Origin: Paenisporosarcina sp. HGH0030
GTDB taxonomy: Bacteria; Bacillota; Bacilli; Bacillales_A; Planococcaceae
Reading direction: 5' to 3'
Length of the DNA stretch: 64,000 nucleotides
Assembly: GCF_000411295.1 (NCBI RefSeq)
Contig: NZ_KE150421.1
Location: 1,221,645 to 1,285,644, forward strand
The notes under the pieces were generated by a model. The model saw only the letters and a program-made list of their open reading frames with translations. It did no database searches and was not told the DNA's origin. Below, one piece after another: positions 18,020 to 26,448 of the stretch. A program made the translations under genes and the position numbers. Every line of letters begins with the position of its first letter. Within the stretch, counting starts at the first letter, position 1.

Positions 18020-18151
18020 ATGGTCGGCTATTTCTTTCGCTTTCCGCGGACGAAACGCTAGCCTCCTCGGCTCAGCTGTCTATGACAGCTGAACCTGCGG
18101 GGTCTAGCTTATTTCGTTTTTCCGCAGGAGTCTTCAGAAATAGCCGACCAT
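18020..18151. repeat. 132-bp MITE-like palindromic element
   Basis: The element is bounded by a perfect 16-bp terminal inverted repeat (ATGGTCGGCTATTTCT at 18020-18035, complement at 18136-18151). Inside are a CAGCTGTC/GACAGCTG palindrome (18073-18091) and CCGCGG and CCTGCGG/CCGCAGG arms. It encodes no protein. The segment CTTTCCGCGGACGAA and GCCTCCTCGG reappears at 58869-58900. It resembles non-autonomous palindromic repeats common in Bacillales. The rest of the 490-nt mraZ-bshC gap holds the bshC terminator and the mraZ regulatory region. Confidence 0.7.
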
Positions 18152-18260
18152 CTTAGTAATGAAATAATATGAAGAGATACGCAAACAGAAGCGAAATCCG
18201 TTGATTGGAGTAACAATAATTCTTATACATATCAACATTAATAGTTAACAGACTTAAGAA

Positions 18261-19883
18261 TTAATACGAAATAACTTTATGCTTTCCGTTAAATTCAAAC
18301 GGTTGAGATAAAAGATCATCAATTAACGTAGGGCCCACTTCATTTAAGAACAATAATGGACTAAACCAACGTTCCTGTAACTTATATTCCGGGAAAAGAA
18401 ACCCTTCAATATGATTGTACTTACGAAGCTTCACTTCATGACGCAACAAATTGGCATCTTCTATTTTACGGCTCAAGTAACTAAATTGGTTGTTATGAAT
18501 CGCCAAATTTTTCTCCGTCAGAACGGAAAGCGAAGTAGATGCTTGTGTTGTGGCTAAATGATTTGTTAGTTTTTCGTAATGCTCAACCAGTGTCTGCTGG
18601 ATTTCCCGAATTATTTCTTCCGCCACATCATCTTTAACATCATCCATAAAGTCCTGTTTATGCATTTGCATTTGTCCGTTGAAAACACTTTCCAGTGGTA
18701 AATCAAGCTCATTCAAATACTGTTTGGACTTTCTGTCAATAATGGTCATAGATAAGCGAGGCACGATGACAGGTAATTCCATATCAAAATGTTCGAACAT
18801 GGTTTTGAAAGTTGCCCAATACGCCAGTTCACCCGGGCCACCAATGAATGCTAAGACAGGGAATACCATTTCCTGCATTAACGGACGTGTCACTACATTG
18901 TTGCTCAAGCGTTCTGGATAATTTTTTGCAATGTCCAATAATTCATGTTTAGTGAAAGAGAGACCCGCAGCTTCATTTTTAAACGTCCCATCGAAGTGCT
19001 TTAATAAAAATCGTTCTCCATTTTCTACGATGAATAAGTTACCACTGTCTTCGGAAGCTTGAATAGGTTGACCGTATCCCGCTTGCTGAAAACGATTTTC
19101 CTGTTCGACAACAAGTGATGCAATTTCTTGCGCTTGGTCTATCATCTTCTCAAAATAAGGAGATTCATAGCGTCGAAGGGGTTCGAATGCTGCATCAATC
19201 AGCAACAAGCCTTCATTGGCAAAAAAGTCATGCATCATTACGGTGAAAAATTGACTATAGGTTGAAGTTTGTTCGGCAACTTTCAAATACTTTTGAAGCA
19301 ATACTTTCGTATAAGCCGTTTCCGTGAATTGTTTAAAGACGTCACGAATAAAAGACTGTAATTTCCCGGTCTCAAGCATACTCTCAGACGCCATTTGTTT
19401 ACGATTAGGTCGAACATTATAGGTTTGTTTTTGTAAAGTCCCCCGTAATGGCGTGAAAGTAGAGTTTATTTCGTCTAAGTCATGGTCTTCTCCCGCAATC
19501 CAAAAAACAGGTACGACTGGAACACCTAAAGCTTCCCGTTGCTGTTTGGCCAACAGGACAATTGATATCGCTTTATGTACAGAATAAAGTGGTCCAGTAA
19601 GTAATCCCGCTTGTTGTCCTCCAATAACGACAAGGGCATTTTCTTCCAACTCTTTCAAATGAAAATCCACTTTTTCGCTATGAAGCAAATTCGCCATATA
19701 GTCACGGATTACTTTTGTCAGTTGTGTTCGGTCTATACGGTGCGATTTTAATGTCATTGCACGATTCACAAAAGATGTTTGGTTCGGTAAATTATGAAAA
19801 TAAGCAGAAAGCTCTTCCTTTTGAGCATAAAAATCAGTCATGAAAGAACTGCTATTCGGTTGATCAATTTGGTCAAATTTCAT
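18261..19883 (-). CDS. bshC: Bacillithiol biosynthesis cysteine-adding enzyme BshC
   Basis: Catalyses the last step of bacillithiol synthesis, joining cysteine to GlcN-malate. The 540-residue length matches the family. Family motifs include VVIGGQQAGLLTGPLYSVHK (about residues 90-109), FWIAGEDHDLDEIN and the C-terminal FNNVVTRPLMQE-like segment (SNNVVTRPLMQEMVFPVLAF). The start at 19883 has AAAGGAG 7-9 nt upstream. It lies next to mraZ, as in B. subtilis. Confidence 0.94.
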   Translation of the reverse strand: MKFDQIDQPNSSSFMTDFYAQKEELSAYFHNLPNQTSFVNRAMTLKSHRIDRTQLTKVIRDYMANLLHSEKVDFHLKELEENALVVIGGQQAGLLTGPLYSVHKAISIVLLAKQQREALGVPVVPVFWIAGEDHDLDEINSTFTPLRGTLQKQTYNVRPNRKQMASESMLETGKLQSFIRDVFKQFTETAYTKVLLQKYLKVAEQTSTYSQFFTVMMHDFFANEGLLLIDAAFEPLRRYESPYFEKMIDQAQEIASLVVEQENRFQQAGYGQPIQASEDSGNLFIVENGERFLLKHFDGTFKNEAAGLSFTKHELLDIAKNYPERLSNNVVTRPLMQEMVFPVLAFIGGPGELAYWATFKTMFEHFDMELPVIVPRLSMTIIDRKSKQYLNELDLPLESVFNGQMQMHKQDFMDDVKDDVAEEIIREIQQTLVEHYEKLTNHLATTQASTSLSVLTEKNLAIHNNQFSYLSRKIEDANLLRHEVKLRKYNHIEGFLFPEYKLQERWFSPLLFLNEVGPTLIDDLLSQPFEFNGKHKVISY

Positions 19884-19965
19884 CGTGGTAACTCCTTTTG
19901 TTTCTAAATACAAATCGAGTATAGCATTTGACGGCACGCCTGGAAAAACAAACGACTTATCAGCA

Positions 19966-20355
19966 TTAATTCATGTATTCTATTACTTTTATCACAAGTC
20001 CTCCACACCAGATAATAAAATAAGAAAAGCTGAGAACTAAAAACAAAATTCTCCAAATTTTACGGAGCAAGGTCAATAATTCTATTTCCTTCTTCGACTT
20101 CCATTCCAGTATTGTCAGCAAGACACTCGTGATTAAGGCCAAACCAACTATAATACCCATCGTTTCTATATGAAACAAAGATTTGAGTGCTACAGGAATT
20201 GACATGAACAGAAGAAAGGTTGTTATATCTGCTGCATGGCCAAAAGCTCTAGACATTTTCTTTGTCAATTTCAATGAAATGATATAAACCACAATGAACA
20301 TGAATAGAGGCATAACGATAAGGAAACTGACCATTGCTTGAATAATATTAGTCAT
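19966..20355 (-). CDS. DUF3397 family membrane protein
   Basis: A protein of about 129 residues with four hydrophobic segments (about residues 6-24, 42-58, 62-80, 98-120) separated by short charged loops, typical of the DUF3397 proteins found between panE and bshC in Bacillales. Function unknown. The start is uncertain: an ATG at 20355 overlaps the end of the panE-like gene, and earlier in-frame starts lie inside that gene; neither has a strong ribosome site. Confidence 0.65.
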   Translation of the reverse strand: MTNIIQAMVSFLIVMPLFMFIVVYIISLKLTKKMSRAFGHAADITTFLLFMSIPVALKSLFHIETMGIIVGLALITSVLLTILEWKSKKEIELLTLLRKIWRILFLVLSFSYFIIWCGGLVIKVIEYMN

Positions 20356-21250
20356 GAGATTGACCAATTTCATCAATCGCCAATACTAAATGGTATAGCG
20401 TTCGCAACACCGGCAAATCTCTATCTCTAGTTGCAGCCATTTGAAGTAGTGCCCCTACGATTGGTTCAATTTCAGTTGTTCGATGATTAAGTCGATCTTG
20501 TAACATGGAAGAATTATTTTTGGCTGTTTTTATACAAAGTGCTTTTACTTCCTCAAAAGTCAGCAGTTGCGATATCTCTGCAAAAACACTTTCAATTTCA
20601 TAAAATATTGTTTTCATCAGGAAATAGGCATGAGAGTTTGTAAGCAGTTCACCATTCGTTATTTGTAAAACCGCAGTGATTGGGTTAATACAGGCGTTTA
20701 ATATTGCTTTGCGTAATACAATTCCATAAGCATCTTCTGCTAGCTCAATGTGAAATAAAGGACTTTCAAATAAGGTAAAGTCCAAATGGTTTGTTTTCTT
20801 TATGTATGGAGCAATCTTTGTGACACCGATTCCTTTATGGACGACTATCGACGAATCCTCTTTCATGGCGCCGTGTTCAATGGTCGCTATATAAACCGGG
20901 TGATTGTTAAATTGGTTAACCCACTGTAAGTGAGCAAGTCCATTTTGAGTAAATAACAAAGCCGTTGACTCAGGCAAAGACTTCAAATGGGGTTCAATTG
21001 AAGATAAATGGTGATATTTAACCGCAATGATCCATAAAGCATCTGTAGGAGCTTGGTTGAACTCTGTACTGGCAAACACTTTTGTATGCACAGTTTCACC
21101 ATCAGGTTGAATGCGAGTAATTCCTTTGGTACATAGAGTAACTGCTTGTTCATGAGTTCTTGTTATGTAGGTAATTTCATGTTTTTGTTCACTCAAGTAT
21201 GAGCCAATCAGCAAACCGATTGCACCCGCTCCAACAATGACCACTTTCAA
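20348..21250 (-). CDS. panE: PanE-like 2-dehydropantoate 2-reductase
   Basis: NADPH-dependent reductase of the ketopantoate reductase family, giving pantoate for coenzyme A. The 300-residue protein has the N-terminal dinucleotide motif VIVGAGAIGLLIGSYL, the catalytic-lysine region RKAILNACINPITAVL and the C-terminal SSMLQDR segment. I place the start at a TTG (21250) with GGGAG upstream, because the Rossmann motif normally lies within ten residues of the N terminus; 37 extra in-frame codons upstream have no homology. The B. subtilis position (ylbQ) is the same. Other substrates in the family cannot be excluded. Confidence 0.82.
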   Translation of the reverse strand: MKVVIVGAGAIGLLIGSYLSEQKHEITYITRTHEQAVTLCTKGITRIQPDGETVHTKVFASTEFNQAPTDALWIIAVKYHHLSSIEPHLKSLPESTALLFTQNGLAHLQWVNQFNNHPVYIATIEHGAMKEDSSIVVHKGIGVTKIAPYIKKTNHLDFTLFESPLFHIELAEDAYGIVLRKAILNACINPITAVLQITNGELLTNSHAYFLMKTIFYEIESVFAEISQLLTFEEVKALCIKTAKNNSSMLQDRLNHRTTEIEPIVGALLQMAATRDRDLPVLRTLYHLVLAIDEIGQSHD

Positions 21251-21318
21251 TGCACATTCAACTCCCAAATGAAAAGCGCAATGCGCCATTCTAGCTAGTC
21301 TATTTCTATTATCTATCA

Positions 21319-21349
21319 GAAAAGGCCTACCGACAAACGGCAGACCTTT
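21319..21349 (-). terminator. Terminator of the acyl-CoA carboxylase operon
   Basis: AAAGGTCTGCCG pairs with CGGTAGGCCTTT (two G-U pairs) around TTTGT, followed leftward by T residues. Confidence 0.75.
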
Positions 21350-21363
21350 CGTCTTTCTCATGA

Positions 21364-22905
21364 TTATACTGGATAAACTGGATGTTTACGAGGTGGTTGT
21401 GGAATATGTTTCGTACTATAGGCACGGTAACGCATCGCCAGCACTTCACGTAAATTACTAGGCGCCACAATTTCATCAATAATCATTTCTGAAGCTAATT
21501 TGTAAATATCAATTTGCTCTTTATATTCCTGATGTTTTTCCTGAACAAATTTCAAACGCTCTTTCGGATCTTCAATGGCTTCTATCTTGTTTGAAAATAC
21601 AGCATTCACTGCAGCCTCGGGACCCATTACTGCAATTTGAGCAGTTGGCAGTGCTATACACACATCCGGCTCAAATGCAGGGCCAGCCATTGCATAGAGA
21701 CCAGCTCCATATGCTTTACGAACGATAACAGAAATTTTAGGCACTGTTGCTGAGCTCATGGCCATAATCAGTTTCGCACCATGTCGAATAATGCCTGCAC
21801 GCTCAACTTTTGTACCAATCATAAATCCTGGTACGTCTGCCAGGAACAACAATGGAATACCAAACGCATCACACAAATTGATGAATTTTGCTGCTTTGTC
21901 AGCCGAGTCCACGAATAATACGCCGCCTTTGGCTTTCGGTTGATTAGCGATAATCCCAACAGCTTGACCCTCAATTCGTGCTAGTCCAGTGATGATTTCA
22001 GTCGCAAACAATTTCTTGATATCAAATAATGAACCTTCGTCAATTAATTGATCAATCGCTTCGTACATATCAAATGGTGCATTTTGATTTTCAGGGATTA
22101 TTGCTTCCAGCGTACGGCCATCTTTTACCGCTTTTGGTTCAACCACTTTTGGCATTTCCGTAAAATTCGCTGGGAAGTATGCTAAATAACGACGAGCTTC
22201 AGAAATGGCTTCTTGTTCTGATGATGCCAAAACGTCTCCGCATCCGCTAACTGAACAGTGCATGCGTGCGCCGCCCATTTCCTCCAATGTCACTTTTTCC
22301 CCAATTACTTTTTCAGCCATACGCGGCGAACCTAAATACATGGATGCATTTCCTTCAACCATGATGACGATATCGCAAAACGCCGGGATGTACGCACCAC
22401 CTGCAGCTGATGGACCGAATAGCAAACAAATTTGAGGTACAAAACCAGACATACGAACTTGATTGTGGAAGATCTTACCTGCTCCACGACGATTTGGGAA
22501 CATATCTAGTTGATCAGTAATTCGCGCTCCAGCAGAATCGACCAAATATAGCATCGGTACACGGTTTTTCTCTGCAATTTCCTGAATTCGAATGATTTTC
22601 TCAACTGTACGTGATCCCCATGAACCCGCTTTTACTGTCGAATCATTGGCCATTACACAAACTTGTTGACCTCCGACCTTACCTGTCGCCGTTACGACGC
22701 CATCTGCAGGCAAGTCACCTGCTTCACAATTTGCAAAGCGACCATCTTCTAAATACTCACCATCATCAAAAAGCAATGCTAAACGTTCACGAACAAATAA
22801 TTTATTTTGCTCTTTCATTTTTTCATGATATTTTGAATGGCCTCCCGCAAAAATACCAGTCAGTTTTTCTTCTAAGCGTTCGTTATAAGTTGTCTTAACC
22901 GTCAT
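21364..22905 (-). CDS. Acyl-CoA carboxylase, carboxyltransferase subunit
   Basis: A 513-residue carboxyltransferase with fused N and C crotonase-like halves, as in propionyl-CoA and methylcrotonyl-CoA carboxylase beta subunits. It transfers CO2 from carboxybiotin to an acyl-CoA. Visible motifs are LVDSAGARITDQ, GPSAAGGAYIPAF, FLADVPGFMIGTKVERAGIIRHGAKL and KAYGAGLYAMAGPAFEPD. It is the third gene of an operon with a biotin carboxylase and a small biotin carrier. Closest in organisation to B. subtilis yngE. The acyl substrate cannot be told from sequence; catabolic control through cre favours amino-acid or fatty-acid breakdown. Confidence 0.87.
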   Translation of the reverse strand: MTVKTTYNERLEEKLTGIFAGGHSKYHEKMKEQNKLFVRERLALLFDDGEYLEDGRFANCEAGDLPADGVVTATGKVGGQQVCVMANDSTVKAGSWGSRTVEKIIRIQEIAEKNRVPMLYLVDSAGARITDQLDMFPNRRGAGKIFHNQVRMSGFVPQICLLFGPSAAGGAYIPAFCDIVIMVEGNASMYLGSPRMAEKVIGEKVTLEEMGGARMHCSVSGCGDVLASSEQEAISEARRYLAYFPANFTEMPKVVEPKAVKDGRTLEAIIPENQNAPFDMYEAIDQLIDEGSLFDIKKLFATEIITGLARIEGQAVGIIANQPKAKGGVLFVDSADKAAKFINLCDAFGIPLLFLADVPGFMIGTKVERAGIIRHGAKLIMAMSSATVPKISVIVRKAYGAGLYAMAGPAFEPDVCIALPTAQIAVMGPEAAVNAVFSNKIEAIEDPKERLKFVQEKHQEYKEQIDIYKLASEMIIDEIVAPSNLREVLAMRYRAYSTKHIPQPPRKHPVYPV

Positions 22906-22950
22906 GTATGTTACCCCCTTTGTTTCAATCCCACTTGCCCCATGTAATTT

Positions 22951-23163
22951 TTATTCGAATGTTACTAGTACATCGCCTTCATTAACGAAATCGCCAATTT
23001 GCGCATCAATTTTCGCAATTTTACCAGCTGTTTCTGCTTCAACTGGAATTTCCATTTTCATTGATTCTAAAATCATAACCGTTTGTCCTGCAGTTACTTC
23101 TTCGCCTACTGCTACAGTAATATTGAAAACTGTACCGGCCATTGTTGATTGAATTTGTTTCAT
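22951..23163 (-). CDS. Biotin carboxyl carrier protein of the acyl-CoA carboxylase
   Basis: A 70-residue, free-standing biotinyl domain with the biotin site motif ESMKME (about residues 35-40). The start at 23163 lies inside the stop of the biotin carboxylase gene and has an AAAGGAGG site. It carries carboxybiotin between the two catalytic subunits on either side. A short stand-alone carrier of this type is typical of Bacillales catabolic acyl-CoA carboxylases. Confidence 0.9.
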   Translation of the reverse strand: MKQIQSTMAGTVFNITVAVGEEVTAGQTVMILESMKMEIPVEAETAGKIAKIDAQIGDFVNEGDVLVTFE

Positions 23164-23164
23164 G

Positions 23165-24520
23165 TTATTTTTCCTCCTTTTGTTGTTCAAGCCATTGTGG
23201 TAATACCGCTGTTGTATATGTGCCGTTCATAAACGCTTCCGCTCCTAAAAATTCCTGGAACAATGCAACATTCGTTTTTACTCCTTCAATCGTAACCGAT
23301 GAAAAGAATGTTTGCGCTTTTTTTACTGCCTGTTCACGAGATTCTGATTGAATGATGACTTTAGCAATCATTGGATCGTAAAAAGGAGTTACTGTGTTTC
23401 CTTCTTCATAACCTGCATCAATACGAATGTCTTCTTTAGTTCCCCAATCCAGCTTGTTGATTTTTCCTGGTGAAGGGAAGAACGTTTTTGGGTCTTCTGC
23501 GTAAATCCGGAATTCTAAAGCATGCCCGGAGGAATGAATGTCTGCTTGATTGGGAATCGGTAAAGCCTCCCCTTGTGCCACTTGCAATTGCCATTCCACT
23601 AAATCAAGTCCAGTAACGGCTTCCGTCACCGGATGCTCCACTTGAAGTCGAGTGTTCATTTCCAAGAAGTAGAATTCATTGTTTTCATCCACGATGAATT
23701 CCACAGTTCCAGCATTGCGATAATTCACCGCTTTTGCCGCATCAACTGCAGCTTTAAGCAACCGTTCACGTGCAGGCTGTGGGAAATTCGGTGATGGTGA
23801 TTCTTCAATTACTTTCTGATTACGTCGTTGTACTGAACAATTGCGTTCAAACAAATGAACAATATTACCATGAGTGTCACCAAAAATCTGCACTTCAATG
23901 TGACGCCCGCCGGAAATGTATTTTTCCAAAAAGACCACGTCATCTCCGAAGTAAGCCTTCGCACGAGTTTTCACAGAAACGAAATTCTGACTGAGCGCTT
24001 GCTCATCATCACAGCGAATCATGCCAATTCCGCCACCACCACTGCTTGCTTTAAGCATAATCGGATAGCCAATTCTTTGCGCTTCTTCCAACGCCGCTTC
24101 CAACGTAAGTACTCCTTCATCCGTCCCTGGTACCACTGGCACTCCTGCAGCTTGCATCGTTTGACGTGAGCCAATTTTATCGCCCATTTTATCGATAGTT
24201 TCTGGCTCGGGACCAATGAAAATCATGCCCTCTTCTTCAATCTTCCTTGCAAAACTTGCATTCTCTGAAAGCAGACCATAGCCTGGATGAATGGCGTCAA
24301 CCCCTTCACGCTTAGCCAAGGCTAAAATATCATCCACTTTCAAGTAAGATTGTTGAACTTGGCTTGGACCTATCAAGAATGCTGAATCAGCTTCTTTTAC
24401 ATAAGGTAATTCCGCGTCCGCTTCTGCATAAATTGCCACTGTTTCAATATGTAACTTCTTACATGTTTCGATAATTCGTCGTGCAATTTCTCCCCTGTTT
24501 GCAATTAAAATTTTCTTCAT
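23165..24520 (-). CDS. Biotin carboxylase subunit of the acyl-CoA carboxylase
   Basis: ATP-dependent carboxylation of biotin. The 451-residue protein starts MKKILIANRGEIARRI and has the ATP-grasp glycine loop KASSGGGGIGM, the motif FLEKYISGGRHIEVQI, the metal and catalytic residues around EMNTRLQVEHPVTE and the usual C-terminal domain. It is the first gene of a three-gene operon. A second, vegetative AccC is expected elsewhere in the genome. Confidence 0.92.
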   Translation of the reverse strand: MKKILIANRGEIARRIIETCKKLHIETVAIYAEADAELPYVKEADSAFLIGPSQVQQSYLKVDDILALAKREGVDAIHPGYGLLSENASFARKIEEEGMIFIGPEPETIDKMGDKIGSRQTMQAAGVPVVPGTDEGVLTLEAALEEAQRIGYPIMLKASSGGGGIGMIRCDDEQALSQNFVSVKTRAKAYFGDDVVFLEKYISGGRHIEVQIFGDTHGNIVHLFERNCSVQRRNQKVIEESPSPNFPQPARERLLKAAVDAAKAVNYRNAGTVEFIVDENNEFYFLEMNTRLQVEHPVTEAVTGLDLVEWQLQVAQGEALPIPNQADIHSSGHALEFRIYAEDPKTFFPSPGKINKLDWGTKEDIRIDAGYEEGNTVTPFYDPMIAKVIIQSESREQAVKKAQTFFSSVTIEGVKTNVALFQEFLGAEAFMNGTYTTAVLPQWLEQQKEEK

Positions 24521-24567
24521 ATGTTGTCCCCCTATGCTGTTTGAACATGAAACCCCATCTTCAATAG

Positions 24568-24595
24568 TCTATACGAAAAATGAAAACGATTTCAA
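24568..24595 (-). promoter_or_regulatory. Sigma-A promoter with CcpA cre site, acyl-CoA carboxylase operon
   Basis: TTGAAA (24590-24595) and TATAGA (24568-24573) on the minus strand are 16 nt apart. The overlapping sequence TGAAATCGTTTTCA (24581-24594) fits the cre consensus TGWAANCGNTNWCA at every position. Binding of CcpA there would block the promoter, so the operon should be repressed by preferred sugars. Confidence 0.75.
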
Positions 24596-24634
24596 CCTTT
24601 GAATGAAGAAATATTCAAACTAGACAAACAAATT

Positions 24635-24679
24635 TAAAAAGACCGCCCCTTTAAAGATACAATCTTCAAAGAAACGGTC
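24635..24679 (-). terminator. Terminator after gerR
   Basis: GACCG and CTTTGAAGA arms pair with TCTTTAAAG and CGGTC arms, with an internal loop, followed leftward by five T. Confidence 0.75.
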
Positions 24680-24691
24680 GATATTTTATTA

Positions 24692-25072
24692 TCAATTCTT
24701 TTGACTAATAAATGGACTTTCCAGACAAACACGCTGAATTTGCTGGACGAATGTTTTCAGTTGCGCATGTTCCTTTTGTAGCCTATCATGCGCTTCCAGC
24801 AGTTCATCATAACTGGTCATCGCTTGTTTTAAGTGTGTATGCATTGGATGTTGATATTTTTGTTTTGCATGGTTCAAGTCCTGTCCATAAGTATGTCTCA
24901 GCGTTTTATTCCACCTGAAGCCGCAAGCCTGTTTCGTACGAGATAGTTTTTCAGCAGCCACTTCAAATGCATGAATTTGCGTGCCTCCGTTTTTAACTAT
25001 TTCCAAAACAGTGGATGCTAATTTATGGTCATCCTCAGCAGTCCATTGATCTTTTCTTTTAACTTGAGTCAT
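24692..25072 (-). CDS. gerR: RsfA/GerR-family sporulation transcription regulator
   Basis: A 126-residue protein with an N-terminal Myb/SANT-like DNA-binding domain (WTAEDDHKLASTVLEIVKNG, then CGFRWNKTLRHTYG, residues 9-65) and a C-terminal coiled coil (about 85-115). This is the architecture of the RsfA family. In B. subtilis the member at this position (ylbO, gerR) is made under sigma-E and tunes mother-cell gene expression. A sigma-E-like -10 element precedes the gene here. The choice of GerR over RsfA rests on position. Confidence 0.8.
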   Translation of the reverse strand: MTQVKRKDQWTAEDDHKLASTVLEIVKNGGTQIHAFEVAAEKLSRTKQACGFRWNKTLRHTYGQDLNHAKQKYQHPMHTHLKQAMTSYDELLEAHDRLQKEHAQLKTFVQQIQRVCLESPFISQKN

Positions 25073-25098
25073 AGATTCTTCACCTCGCGTTTTTTTCT

Positions 25099-25126
25099 AC
25101 TATATGCGCAAATAGAAAGAATAGAA
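25099..25126 (-). promoter_or_regulatory. Candidate sigma-E promoter of gerR
   Basis: On the minus strand CATATAGT (25099-25106) matches the sigma-E -10 consensus CATACAnT in seven of eight positions as far as defined, preceded after 13 nt by TTCTATT, a partial match to the -35 element. It lies 27 nt upstream of the gerR start. Confidence 0.5.
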
Positions 25127-25189
25127 GTTGAGGTTTAAAAAGTACAAAAAATGTGTCTTTAAAGTAACTTTGATGATCGCAACAATGCA

Positions 25190-25395
25190 ACGCACTTTCA
25201 TGTTTCGAAGCTAGCGTAGCGATGCAGAAACAGAAACAGAAGCACAGGCTTTTAGGTTTTTCCGCAGGAAAGAAGCGGGCCAAAGGTTTTGATTTGGACC
25301 GCTTCTATACGACGAGTAACCGCAGGAGCACAGGTGTTTGTCGCAGTTTCCCTTACTATCAACACCATCGTATAACAGAGCCTATGTATAAAAAT
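25190..25395. repeat. Degenerate repeat-rich gap with hairpin
   Basis: Part of the 335-nt gap between gerR and the enoyl-CoA hydratase. It holds a hairpin (AGAAGCGG 25271-25278 with CCGCTTCT 25299-25306, plus inner CCAAA/TTTGG) and scattered CCGCAGG motifs like those in the 18-kb element. The string TAACAGAGCCTAT recurs at about 58834 beside another repeat fragment. No convincing gene: a short leftward reading frame here has no ribosome site and is low complexity. The hairpin might terminate the hydratase transcript but lacks a good T run. Confidence 0.35.
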
Positions 25396-25407
25396 CTAAG
25401 TAATACG

Positions 25408-26169
25408 TTATTTTTTCCGCGATAAGAATTTTTGAACAGCCACGTGATGCTCCTGCGCTTCCCAAAGTAGTGAACAGTTTTTAACTTCTTCATTAATTTG
25501 GCTCAGTAGATTTTGACCAATCCATTTACGGATTAACATTTGTTTATAAGCACGGTGAACAGAAGCCTCTACTTTTTTCATCTCGGATAGAAATCTCTCC
25601 ATAGCTTGTTCCTTATCACCTTCATAAACTTGTGTAGCCCACCCATTAGCAAGTAACACAGCTGCTGAGTAAGGTTTTGATTCACACAGCATATGCATAG
25701 CTACATCTTGTCTTGCTAATTTTTCAAATAAATAGGTTCCTCCGCCCCAGCCGCTTGTAATAGCTAGAGAGCCTTGAATAAACCCTGCTTTGGCTTTTGA
25801 CGAGACTAGCCGGAAATCACATGCGGTAGCAATCTCGCAACCACCTCCTACAGCGTGCCCATTGACAAGTGCTATGACAGGCACAGGAAGAGTGGCAACT
25901 CGATAAAGAACATTAGCCATCCGATCAAGCATTGGGAAGGCTTCTTGCGCCGTCTGGAGACCGTGAAAGACGGATAAATCTCCACCAGAACAAAACGCTT
26001 CATCCCCTTCACCGGTAATAACAACAAATTGTATAGTTGAATCATTATGTACATTTGAAACTAGTTTCTCAAGACCATCTATGACTTCATGATTGATTGC
26101 ATTTCGAATTTCAGGGCGTTTAATAGTAAAACGTAGAATATTATCTTCTCGATTAATTGCAAATGTCAT
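25408..26169 (-). CDS. Enoyl-CoA hydratase/isomerase family protein
   Basis: Crotonase-fold enzyme of 253 residues acting on acyl-CoA thioesters. Visible are the first oxyanion-hole segment (EAFCSGGDLSVF, about residues 57-68) and the second (GHAVGGGCEIATACDFRL, about 104-121). The position usually holding the first catalytic glutamate is hard to fix by eye. Substrate unknown. The gene follows rpmF after 80 nt that contain a terminator, so it may be transcribed separately; it may act with the nearby acyl-CoA carboxylase. Confidence 0.8.
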   Translation of the reverse strand: MTFAINREDNILRFTIKRPEIRNAINHEVIDGLEKLVSNVHNDSTIQFVVITGEGDEAFCSGGDLSVFHGLQTAQEAFPMLDRMANVLYRVATLPVPVIALVNGHAVGGGCEIATACDFRLVSSKAKAGFIQGSLAITSGWGGGTYLFEKLARQDVAMHMLCESKPYSAAVLLANGWATQVYEGDKEQAMERFLSEMKKVEASVHRAYKQMLIRKWIGQNLLSQINEEVKNCSLLWEAQEHHVAVQKFLSRKK

Positions 26170-26192
26170 GTAAGCTCCTCCTTGAAAATAGA

Positions 26193-26233
26193 GAAAAAGG
26201 CCACCGGAGAGCCATGGTCTCTCTGGTAGCCTT
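26193..26233 (-). terminator. Terminator after rpmF
   Basis: AAGGCTACCAGAGAG pairs with CTCTCCGGTGGCCTT (G-U pairs allowed), followed leftward by five T. Confidence 0.85.
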
Positions 26234-26250
26234 ATAGAACAAATACTGAA

Positions 26251-26424
26251 TTATTTGCTCAATACTTCTTTCCCTTTGTATTGTCCGCATGATTTACAAA
26301 CATGGTGAGCCAATTTTGATTCACCACAGTTTGGGCAAGCTACCATTCCTGGTAGAGATAATTTGAAATGCGTACGACGTTTTCTTTTTACTGTTTTAGA
26401 AGTCTTTCTAAACGGTACAGCCAT
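26251..26424 (-). CDS. rpmF: 50S ribosomal protein L32
   Basis: A 57-residue L32 starting [17 protein letters not shown], with a zinc-ribbon pair CPNC and CKSC (about residues 27-43). This is the zinc-binding form of L32. AAGGAGGTG lies before the ATG at 26424; a GTG three codons earlier falls inside that site and is rejected. It follows ylbN in the usual ylbN-rpmF operon. Confidence 0.95.
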   Translation of the reverse strand: MAVPFRKTSKTVKRKRRTHFKLSLPGMVACPNCGESKLAHHVCKSCGQYKGKEVLSK

Positions 26425-26448
26425 TGGTGGCACCTCCTTACAGATCGT

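Noticed and set aside
21364-24520. Calling the biotin operon the essential acetyl-CoA carboxylase (accABCD)
   Set aside because: The carboxyltransferase is a single fused chain and the biotin carrier is a 70-residue free domain, unlike Bacillus AccA/AccD and AccB; the cre site also points to a catabolic enzyme.
25080-25283. Short leftward frame of 67 codons (Cys/Phe-rich)
   Set aside because: Lies in a repeat-derived gap, low complexity, no ribosome site; it also covers the gerR promoter region.
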